From Alphaproteobacteria bacterium UBA7691 (GTDB taxonomy: Bacteria > Pseudomonadota > Alphaproteobacteria > Ferrovibrionales > Ferrovibrionaceae): a stretch of 21,986 bases of DNA. Positions 15,150-21,986 of the stretch are shown one piece after another. The position numbers were made by a program, and so were the translations under genes. The stretch covers positions 1 through 21,986 of the forward strand of contig DLGP01000159.1 in the NCBI GenBank assembly GCA_002482765.1. The letters run 5' to 3'. Every line of letters starts with the position of its first letter. The first letter of the stretch is position 1. The notes below the pieces were generated by a model. The model saw only the letters and a program-made list of their open reading frames with translations. It made no database searches and was not told the DNA's origin.

Positions 15150-17957
15150 ATGGCCGGCGCGCCGCATCGCCTCTATCTGGTCGACGGCTCGGGCTATATC
15201 TTCCGCGCCTATCACGCCTTGCCGCCGCTGACGCGCAAGAGCGACGGCATGCCGGTGGGCGCCGTATCCGGCTTCTGCACCATGCTGGCCACCTTGCGCG
15301 AACGCGCCGAGGCCGATGGCGCATTGAGCCATATGGCGGTGATCTTCGATGCCGGCCGCTACACCTTCCGCAATGAAATCTACCCCCAATACAAGGCCAA
15401 CCGCAGCGAAACGCCGGAAGACCTGATCCCGCAATTCGCCCCGATCCGCGATGCCGTGCGCGCCTTCTCGCTGGCCTGTATCGAGATGGACGGCTTTGAG
15501 GCCGACGATCTGATCGCCACCTATGCCCGCCAGGCCGTTGAACAGGGCATGGAAGTGGTGGTGGTTTCGTCTGACAAGGATCTGATGCAGCTGGTGCGCC
15601 CCGGCGTGTCGCTGTTTGATCCGATGAAGAACAAGGCCATCGGTGCTGCCGAGGTGATGGAGAAATTCGGCGTGGCGCCGGATCGTGTGGTGGATGTGCA
15701 GGCCCTGGCCGGCGACAGCACCGACAATGTGCCCGGCGTGCCCGGCATCGGCATCAAGACCGCCGCCGAACTGATCAACACATTCGGCGACCTGGACAGC
15801 CTGCTTGCGCGGGCCGGCGAGATCAAGCAGCCGAAGCGGCGCGAAAACCTGCTCGGCAACGCCGAGAAGGCGCGTATCAGCCGCCAGCTTGTGCTGCTGA
15901 AGGATGACGTGCCGGTGCAGGAAACCCTGGCGGATTTTGCCATCCGGCCGGTGCATTGGGAAACCCTGGATGCGTTTCTGGCCAGCATGGAATTCCGCAC
16001 CCTGCGCGGCCGGCTGGAAGCCCGGGTCAAGGGTCTGGTGCCGCCAAACCGGGCGCAGCTGACCGATCCGGATCACGCTGCCGCTGCCACGCCCATTGCC
16101 GAAGCCGAAGCCGCAACGCCGGCCGAAGCGCAATACGAGCTGGTGCAGGATATGGATCGCCTGCTGGCCTGGATCGCGCGCGCCGAACGCGCCGGCATCG
16201 TGGCGGTGGATACCGAAACCACCGATCTTTCCGCCACCAAGGCCGAGCTGGTGGGCATTTCGCTCAGCACCGCGCCGGGCCTGGCCTGCTACATCCCGCT
16301 GGGCCATAGCGCGCCGAATGGCGACGGGCTTGATCTGGGCGGCGGCGGCCGGCCGAAGCAGATCGCGCTTCAGGATGCGGTGGCGGCGCTGAAGCCGATG
16401 CTGGCCGATCCGGCCGTGCTGAAGATTGGCCAGAATATCAAATATGACATGGTGGTGCTGGCCGCCCATGGCCTGACCGTGGCGCCCTATGACGACACCA
16501 TGCTGTTGTCCTACAGCCTGGATGCCGGCAAGCATAACCACAATATGGACGAGCTGGCCGAGCGCCATCTTGGCCATACCACGGTGAAATTCGACGAAGT
16601 GACCGGCACCGGCAAGGCACGCATCACCTTTGACCGCGTGGCGCTGGACAAGGCCCTGGCCTATGCCGCCGAGGATGCCGATGTGACGCTGCGGCTGCAT
16701 CGCCAACTCAAGCCGCGCCTGCTGGCCGAGAAGCAGACTACATTGTATGAAACCATCGAGCGGCCGATGCCGGCGGTGGTGGCGGCAATGGAACTGGCCG
16801 GCATCAAGGTGGACAAGGCGGAACTCAACCGCCTGAGCGCCGATTTCGCCAACCGCATGGCGGCGCTGGAACGCGAGGCGCATGATCTGGCCGAGGAGAG
16901 CTTCAACCTCGCCTCGCCCAAGCAGCTTGGCGAAATCCTGTTCGACAAGATGAGCCTGCCCGGCGGCAAGAAAGGCAAGACCGGCGCCTATGGCACCGGC
17001 GCCGATGTGCTGGAGGAACTGGCCAGCCAGGGCCACAAGCTACCGCAGGTGGTGCTGGATTGGCGCCAGTTGCAGAAGCTGAAAGGCACCTACACCGATG
17101 CCTTGCAGGAGCAGATCGGCAAGGATGGCCGGGTGCATACCTCCTTCTCGCTGGCCGCCACCAGCACCGGGCGCTTCGCCTCGTCTGATCCGAATTTGCA
17201 GAATATCCCGATCCGCACCGAGGAAGGCCGCAAGATCCGCCGCGCCTTTGTGGCCGAGCCGGGCCACAAGCTGATCTCGGCGGATTATTCGCAGATCGAA
17301 TTGCGCATCCTGGCGCATATCGCCGATATCGGCGCACTGAAACAGGCATTCCGCGATGGCGTGGATATCCATGCCCTCACCGCTGCCCAAGTCTTCAACG
17401 TGCCGCTGGAAGGCATGGACCCAACCGTGCGGCGCTCGGCCAAGGCGATCAATTTCGGCATCATCTATGGCATGAGCGCCTTTGGCCTGGCGGCCCAGCT
17501 CGGCATTCCACAGCGCGAGGCAGCGGCCTATATCGATGCCTATTTCAAGCGCTATCCCGGCATCCGCGATTACATGGACCGCACCAAAAAGCAGGCGCAT
17601 GAACTCGGCTTTGTCAGCACCGAATTCGGCCGCCGCGTGCATCTGCCCAATATCAATTCCAAGAATCCCTCAGAACGCGCCTTCCTGGAACGCGCCGCCA
17701 TCAATGCACCGATCCAGGGCAGCGCCGCCGATATCATCAAACGCGCCATGGCCCGCCTGCCGGCAGCTTTGGCCGCCGAGGGCTTGCAGGCGCGTATGCT
17801 GCTCCAGGTGCATGACGAACTGGTATTCGAAGCCCCGGAAGCCGAACTGGAAGCCACAGTGAAAGTGGCCAAGCGCATCATGGAAGGCGCCGCCCAGCTC
17901 AGCGTGCCCTTGGTGGTGGAAGCCGGCATCGGCAACAATTGGGATGACGCGCATTAA
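15150..17957 (+). CDS. polA: DNA polymerase I
   Basis: Replication and repair polymerase of 935 residues, complete. The N-terminal 5'-3' exonuclease (about 1-295) shows LYLVDGSGYIFRAYHALPPL, DGFEADDLIATYA, SSDKDLMQLV and GDSTDNVPGVPGIGIKTA. The 3'-5' proofreading domain (about 325-525) keeps its catalytic residues: D354 and E356 in VDTETTD, D433 in NIKYDMV, and Y505/D509 in YAAEDAD, so proofreading should be active. The polymerase domain has motif A SADYSQIELRILAHI (D712), motif B RRSAKAINFGIIYG (762-774) and motif C LLQVHDELVFE (D889). ATG 15150 begins directly at the conserved domain. The ribosome binding site is weak, and translation may depend on the zinc-finger gene 13 bases upstream. 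Confidence 0.98.
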   Translation: MAGAPHRLYLVDGSGYIFRAYHALPPLTRKSDGMPVGAVSGFCTMLATLRERAEADGALSHMAVIFDAGRYTFRNEIYPQYKANRSETPEDLIPQFAPIRDAVRAFSLACIEMDGFEADDLIATYARQAVEQGMEVVVVSSDKDLMQLVRPGVSLFDPMKNKAIGAAEVMEKFGVAPDRVVDVQALAGDSTDNVPGVPGIGIKTAAELINTFGDLDSLLARAGEIKQPKRRENLLGNAEKARISRQLVLLKDDVPVQETLADFAIRPVHWETLDAFLASMEFRTLRGRLEARVKGLVPPNRAQLTDPDHAAAATPIAEAEAATPAEAQYELVQDMDRLLAWIARAERAGIVAVDTETTDLSATKAELVGISLSTAPGLACYIPLGHSAPNGDGLDLGGGGRPKQIALQDAVAALKPMLADPAVLKIGQNIKYDMVVLAAHGLTVAPYDDTMLLSYSLDAGKHNHNMDELAERHLGHTTVKFDEVTGTGKARITFDRVALDKALAYAAEDADVTLRLHRQLKPRLLAEKQTTLYETIERPMPAVVAAMELAGIKVDKAELNRLSADFANRMAALEREAHDLAEESFNLASPKQLGEILFDKMSLPGGKKGKTGAYGTGADVLEELASQGHKLPQVVLDWRQLQKLKGTYTDALQEQIGKDGRVHTSFSLAATSTGRFASSDPNLQNIPIRTEEGRKIRRAFVAEPGHKLISADYSQIELRILAHIADIGALKQAFRDGVDIHALTAAQVFNVPLEGMDPTVRRSAKAINFGIIYGMSAFGLAAQLGIPQREAAAYIDAYFKRYPGIRDYMDRTKKQAHELGFVSTEFGRRVHLPNINSKNPSERAFLERAAINAPIQGSAADIIKRAMARLPAALAAEGLQARMLLQVHDELVFEAPEAELEATVKVAKRIMEGAAQLSVPLVVEAGIGNNWDDAH

Positions 17958-17990
17958 GCGCGCTGGTGGGATGACCCGCATCAAGCGCAG

Positions 17991-18013
17991 ACCGCCGGGT
18001 CAAGCCCGGCGGT
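17991..18013. repeat. REP-like hairpin downstream of polA
   Basis: Perfect 9-bp stem ACCGCCGGG/CCCGGCGGT around loop TCAAG, followed by GACG. It has the same design, loop and flank as the elements near position 100. It sits 34 bases after the polA stop and faces a second, oppositely oriented copy at 18044-18070. Confidence 0.8.
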
Positions 18014-18043
18014 GACGCAACTGCCAAAGTCCCTACACCATCG

Positions 18044-18070
18044 TCACCCCCGGGCATGACCCGGGGGTCT
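18044..18070. repeat. REP-like hairpin overlapping the 3' end of the MFS gene
   Basis: Perfect 9-bp stem ACCCCCGGG/CCCGGGGGT (18046-18054 and 18060-18068) with loop CATGA, flanked by GTC and CT as in copy 1 at 23-50. The element contains the stop codon and the last codons (RPPGHARG) of the MFS permease gene. Confidence 0.8.
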
Positions 18071-19303
18071 CTGCCGCCCGAGCAGAAAACAGCCGATAGC
18101 CGCCAACTGGATCACCAATGCAGCGCTGAAAAACAGCGCGGTTTGATCTGTCGAGGCTTCACGCAGCAGGCCAAAGGCCGCCGGCGCAAAAGCATAGCCG
18201 GCCTGGCCCAAGGCCACGATCAAGGCCACCACACGCAAAGCCGTCTGGCGCGCAAACTCAGCCTGAGCGATCAGTGGTGGCAATGACGTGACATTGCCGA
18301 TGCCAAGGCCAAACAGCACCACACCAGCCAGCAGCAGCGCCACGTTGCCGCCACCGGCCAGGATGAAAGCCAGTGAGCCAGCGGCCTGCACCAGCAGGCT
18401 GAGACTGGCAGCCAGGCGGCGATCCGCGCCGACCGGCAGCAGCCAGCCCACGGCCGAGCGGCCGGCAATGGCGCAGGCGGTGGCAAGGCCGGCGGCAAAA
18501 CCGGCCCATTGCGCGCCAAAGGCCGGCACCAGCAGCGAAAACAGATGTGCGATCAGGCCGATTTGGGCAAACAGGCTGAGCGCCATGGCGGCAGCAAGGG
18601 TCAGGAAATGCCGGTTCCGCCACAGCGCCCGGCCGGCAAGAGCCGGCGGCTCAGCCGCTGCCGGCGCAGCATTCCTGGCCGGATCACCATCTGGCATATC
18701 GCCATCCGGCAGTTGGCCCAGCCGGGCCGGTGTGACAGCCAGCGGGCCACAGACCAGCCAGAGCATCACCGGCAGCATCACCGCGCAGATCGCCAGCGCC
18801 GCGCCGGTGAAATCAAGCCGCGTTATCAATGCTACCCAGAGCGGCGAAAACACCACGCCACCGATACTGGCGCCGTTATAGGCCATGGCCAGGGCCGCCG
18901 GCCGCCGGCGGCTGAACCATGGCGCGATGATGGCGTTGATCGCCGCCGCCCCCATGGTGACCCAGCCGATGCCGCTGGCCAGCGCTGCCAGGAATAGCTG
19001 CCACGGCGCCAGCGCCAGGCTCCAGCCCAGCAGACCCAGTGCCAGCACCACGCTGCCGGCCAGCGTGATGCGCGGCAGGCCGAAGCGGCGATAAAGCTGC
19101 GGCAGCATCGCCACCACGGCGGCGCCGCAGAGAAAATGCAGCGTGACGGCGGCTGAAACCAGCCCAACCGGCCAGCCGGTGCGCAGCACCACCACATGCA
19201 GAAAAACCGGCGGGCCATAGAATCCCAAACCCCAGCCGAACATCGCCACCACAAAAGCCGCCACGACCACGCGCCAGCCGTAAAAACCCGTCACACCCTG
19301 CAT
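18044..19303 (-). CDS. Major facilitator superfamily permease
   Basis: Inner-membrane transporter of 419 residues with about 12 hydrophobic helices. The N-terminus (GFYGWRVVVAAFVVAMFGWG) and the TM4-5 segment (GAAAINAIIAPWFSRRRPAALAM, then YNGASIGGVVFSPLW) resemble the oxalate/formate and monocarboxylate-type MFS group. A central loop with the small repeat PDGDMPDGD separates the two halves. Substrate not assignable. I prefer ATG 19303 over GTG 19306, because AAGGA (rc of 19311-19315) is 7 bases from the ATG. That ribosome binding site lies in a stable hairpin. The last eight codons come from a REP-like element. Upstream are the PPDK terminator and a 16-bp near-palindrome shared with the TauE/SafE gene, so it is probably an independent, regulated unit. 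Confidence 0.9.
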   Translation of the reverse strand: MQGVTGFYGWRVVVAAFVVAMFGWGLGFYGPPVFLHVVVLRTGWPVGLVSAAVTLHFLCGAAVVAMLPQLYRRFGLPRITLAGSVVLALGLLGWSLALAPWQLFLAALASGIGWVTMGAAAINAIIAPWFSRRRPAALAMAYNGASIGGVVFSPLWVALITRLDFTGAALAICAVMLPVMLWLVCGPLAVTPARLGQLPDGDMPDGDPARNAAPAAAEPPALAGRALWRNRHFLTLAAAMALSLFAQIGLIAHLFSLLVPAFGAQWAGFAAGLATACAIAGRSAVGWLLPVGADRRLAASLSLLVQAAGSLAFILAGGGNVALLLAGVVLFGLGIGNVTSLPPLIAQAEFARQTALRVVALIVALGQAGYAFAPAAFGLLREASTDQTALFFSAALVIQLAAIGCFLLGRQRPPGHARG

Positions 19304-19308
19304 CACAC

Positions 19309-19328
19309 CATCCTTGCTGTTAAGGATG
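19309..19328 (-). promoter_or_regulatory. Hairpin sequestering the MFS ribosome binding site
   Basis: In the mRNA, CATCCTT-AACAGC-AAGGATG forms a perfect 7-bp stem with a 6-base loop that ends 5 bases before the ATG at 19303. The 3' arm contains the AAGGA Shine-Dalgarno sequence, so the folded leader would hide it. A role in translational control is inferred. Confidence 0.5.
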
Positions 19329-19357
19329 CAGTTTAGGCAAACGGCAGGGCCGGATGT

Positions 19358-19373
19358 TTCGATGCCGGTCGAA
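19358..19373. promoter_or_regulatory. Putative operator, copy 2 (upstream of MFS permease)
   Basis: TTCGATGCCGGTCGAA is identical to 11433-11448. It lies 54 bases before the ATG of the MFS gene and directly beside the T-run of the PPDK terminator. Read toward the gene it is TTTCGACCGGCATCGAAACATCC, matching the TauE/SafE copy in the dyad and partly in the bases that follow. Confidence 0.45.
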
Positions 19374-19376
19374 ACG

Positions 19377-19407
19377 AAAAACGGCGCCGGGTGTTTCCGG
19401 CGCCGTT
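19377..19407 (-). terminator. Rho-independent terminator of the PPDK gene
   Basis: Perfect 11-bp stem AACGGCGCCGG/CCGGCGCCGTT (19397-19407 and 19380-19390) with a 6-base loop. On the minus strand it is followed by a run of five T. It lies about 25 bases after the PPDK stop codon and insulates the MFS gene. Confidence 0.85.
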
Positions 19408-19411
19408 CGAT

Positions 19412-19427
19412 AAAGCGATATCGCTTT
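19412..19427. repeat. 16-bp perfect palindrome beside the PPDK stop
   Basis: AAAGCGATATCGCTTT is a perfect palindrome with an extra T-run on the plus-strand side (to 19430), 5 bases from the PPDK stop codon. It could be a second weak terminator stem that stops plus-strand transcription from entering the PPDK gene. Function uncertain. Confidence 0.4.
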
Positions 19428-19432
19428 TTTGC

Positions 19433-21986
19433 TTACGCTTCGCTGGCCTTCTCTTCCGAGATTGCGGCCTGGGCGGCGGCAAGCCGTGCGATCGGCACGC
19501 GATAGGGCGAGCAGGAGACATAATCCAGCCCGGCCTTGTGGAAGAAGCGTACCGAGGACGGGTCGCCGCCATGCTCGCCGCAGATGCCGAGTTTGATATT
19601 CGGGCGGCTCTGGCGGCCGCGCTCAACCGCAATCCGCACCAGTTCACCCACGCCGCTCTGGTCGATGCTGACAAACGGATCACGCTCGAAGATGCCGTTC
19701 TTCAGGTAATCGTCCATGAACAGGGCCGAATCGTCGCGGCTGATGCCCAAAGTGGTCTGGGTCAGGTCGTTGGTGCCAAACGAGAAGAATTCGGCATGCT
19801 CGGCGATCTCGGCGGCGCGCAAGGCGGCGCGCGGCAATTCGATCATGGTGCCGACCAGGTATTTCAGCTTCTTGCCGGTTTCCTTGGCCACTGCCACCGC
19901 CACGGCATCGACGCGGCGCTTCAGGATGTCGATTTCCGCCTTGGTGGCCACCAGCGGGATCATCACTTCCGGCTCCACCGCCTTGCCGCCGCCCTTGGAG
20001 GCTTCCACCGCTGCCTCGAAGATGGCGCGGGCCTGCATCTCATAGATTTCCGGGAAGGAAATGCCGAGACGGCAGCCGCGATGGCCCAGCATCGGGTTGG
20101 TTTCTTCCAGCGCCTTCTTGCGCTCCTTGAGTGCGGCGGCGCTGAGCCCGGTGGCCTTCGACACCGCCTCAAAATCCGCATCGGTATGCGGCAGGAATTC
20201 ATGCAGCGGCGGATCAAGCAGGCGGATGGTGACCGGGCGACCGGCCATGATCTTGAACAGCTGCACAAAGTCGTTGCGCTGCATCGGCAGGATCTTGGCC
20301 AGCGCCTTGCGGCGGCCATCAACCGACGACGACAGGATCATCTCGCGCACCGCGGTGATCCGCGTCGGCGTCGAAGAACATATGCTCGGTGCGGCACAGG
20401 CCAATGCCTTCGCAGCCGAACTTCACAGCGGCGGCGGCATCGGCGGGCGTCTCGGCATTGGTGCGCACCTTGAGGCGGCGCAGCTTGTCGGCCCAGGCCA
20501 TCAGCGTGGCGAAATCACCCGACAGGGCCGGCTCGATGGTGGGCACGCGGCCAAGGATCACTTCGCCGGTGGAACCGTCGATGGTGATCACATCGCCCTT
20601 GTTCACCACGGTATCGCCCACGGTCATCTTGCCGGCGGCATAGTCGATGCGGATCGCACCGGCGCCGGAAACGCAGGGCCGGCCCATGCCACGCGCCACC
20701 ACGGCGGCATGGCTGGTGGTGCCGCCGCGCGCGGTGAGAATGCCCTTGGCGGCATGCATGCCGTGAATGTCTTCCGGCGAGGTTTCCACCCGCACCAGGA
20801 TCACGGCTTCGCCGCTGGCCGCCATCTTCTCGGCTTCGTCGGCGCTGAACACCGCCTTGCCGCTGGCCGCACCCGGCGAGGCCGCCAGGCCCTTGGCGAT
20901 CACGGTGCGCGGCGCCTTGGGGTCTGGTGTCGGATGCAGCAACTGGTCCAGCGAGGCCGGATCGATGCGGGTGACCGCCTCGGCCTGGCCGATCAGCTTT
21001 TCCTTCACCATGTCCACCGCAATCTTCAGCGCGGCCTTGGCGGTGCGCTTGCCCGAACGGGTTTGCAGCATCCACAGCTTGCCCTGCTGTACGGTGAACT
21101 CGATATCCTGCATGTCGCGGTAATGCTTCTCCAGCTTCTGGAACACATCCGTCAGCTGCTTGAAGGTGGCCGGCATGGTTTCCTGCATCGAGGGCATTTC
21201 ATTGCCCACCTTGAGCCGCGCCACTTTGGTGAGCTGCTGCGGCGTGCGGATACCGGCCACCACGTCCTCGCCCTGGGCGTTGATCAGGTATTCGCCGTAG
21301 AACGCCTTCTCCCCGGTGGAAGGATCGCGGGTGAAGGCCACGCCGGTGCAGGAGGTTTCGCCCATATTGCCGAACACCATGGCCTGCACGTTCACCGCAG
21401 TGCCCCAGCTTTCCGGGATATGGTTCAGCGTGCGGTAGGTGATGGCGCGGTTGTTCATCCAGCTGGAGAACACGGCGCCGATGGCGCCCCAGAGCTGGTC
21501 ATGCACATCCTGCGGGAAGGGCTTGCCCAGTTCTTCCTTCACCTTGGCCTTGTAGGCCACCACCAGCGCCTTCCAATCCTCGGCGGAAAGCTCGGTATCC
21601 AGCACCAGGCCCTTATCTTCCTTGTGCATTTCGAGCAGTTCCTCGAAATGCTCGTGGCCGACATCCAGCACCACGTTGGAATACATCTGGATGAAGCGGC
21701 GATAGCTGTCCCAGGCGAAACGCTCGTTGCCCGACTGCTTGGCCAGTGCCGCCACGGTAACATCGTTGAGGCCGAGATTGAGCACGGTATCCATCATGCC
21801 CGGCATCGAGGCGCGGGCGCCCGAGCGCACCGAAACCAGCAGCGGCATGGTGGCATCGCCGAACTTGGCGCCAACCAGCTTTTCAATCCGCGCCAGCGCG
21901 GTATCAACCTGGGCCTTCAATTCGGCGGGATACTTGCGGCCATTCTTGTAGAAGGCGGTGCAGACTTCGGTGGTGATGGTGAAGCC
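19433..21986 (-). pseudogene. ppdK: Pyruvate, phosphate dikinase, frameshifted and cut by the window edge
   Basis: Catalyses ATP + phosphate + pyruvate to AMP + diphosphate + PEP (reversible), linking glycolysis and gluconeogenesis. About 850 of the usual 880-900 residues are in the window; the N-terminus lies beyond 21986. Visible are part of the ATP-binding domain (EVCTAFYKNGRKYPAEL, FGNMGETSCTGVAFTRDPST), the phosphohistidine swivel (ARGGTTSHAAVVARGMGRPC), and the PEP/pyruvate domain (GIGLCRTEHMFFDAD, NPMLGHRGCRLGISFPEIY, GTNDLTQTTLG, CGEHGGDPSS with the catalytic Cys). The frame breaks at about 20363. The upstream piece (20319-21986) runs into nonfamily residues after FFDAD, while the family sequence RITAVREMIL continues in another frame to 19433. 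Removing one base restores it fully. Everything else looks well preserved, so this is either a very recent mutation or a sequencing error. Confidence 0.9.
20357..20369 (-). other. Single-base insertion breaking the PPDK frame
   Basis: The minus strand reads GCCGACGCGGATC. The family sequence FFDAD-RITAV needs GCC GAC CGG ATC, so one base (plus-strand C at 20363) is extra. There is no long homopolymer here, only a short GC-rich GACGCCGACGCG repeat-like context that could favour slippage. Confidence 0.8.

Noticed and set aside
15345..15355. TTCGATGCCGG, partial match to the shared operator
   Set aside because: Lies inside polA coding sequence, lacks the second half-site, and is explained by the codons for FDAG.
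15042..17036. Minus-strand open frame of 664 codons opposite polA and the zinc-finger gene
   Set aside because: Low-complexity His/Gly/Gln composition without domains; it is a shadow of polA.

Overview
The window is GC-rich, densely coded and ordinary in codon use for most of its length. It fits a free-living alphaproteobacterium, most likely Rhodospirillales-like. Support comes from the NodT-type outer membrane factor, the 60-residue CHCC zinc-finger protein just upstream of polA, pyruvate phosphate dikinase, and dispersed GTCAYCCCCGGGCTTGACCCGGGG-type hairpins. The taxonomic call is inference; no rRNA or marker tree is available.

Layout. Positions 1-221 hold three hairpin repeats. Positions 222-3152 (minus) encode a soluble hybrid histidine kinase followed by an IclR-type regulator. 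Divergent from them, 3373-7945 (plus) is a complete three-part efflux operon: MacA-like adaptor, MacB-like ABC transporter and NodT-type outer membrane lipoprotein, joined by ATGA overlaps. A 17-bp-stem hairpin separates it from a convergent pair at 8004-10468 (minus): a TPR plus beta-barrel outer membrane protein (Slam-like architecture) and an exported FecR-domain protein. Next come a TauE/SafE permease (10583-11365, minus) and a class II Fic protein (11465-12598, minus).

Positions 12600-13787 look acquired: lower GC, a solitary Mrr-like nuclease with a cysteine-rich C-terminal half, and then an open frame that runs through the antisense of tRNA-Arg(CCG). I read that frame as the fossil 3' end of a tRNA-targeting recombinase. 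Beyond the tRNA, 13916-14851 (minus) is a YadG-type ABC ATPase without a neighbouring permease. Positions 14954-17957 (plus) carry the zinc-finger protein and DNA polymerase I. Positions 18044-19303 (minus) encode an MFS permease whose last codons lie in a hairpin repeat. Positions 19433-21986 (minus) encode pyruvate phosphate dikinase, cut by the window edge and broken by one extra base near 20363.

How parts may work together. The efflux operon can span the whole envelope without other local genes. The kinase/IclR pair shares a divergent control region with it and is a candidate regulator. The TPR-barrel and FecR proteins look like an outer-membrane exporter and its partner. An identical 16-bp near-palindrome lies upstream of both the TauE/SafE and the MFS permease genes, which suggests one shared regulator for two transporters 8 kb apart. 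No rRNA, CRISPR array, intact insertion sequence or replication origin was seen, and no gene-free stretch exceeds 300 bases.
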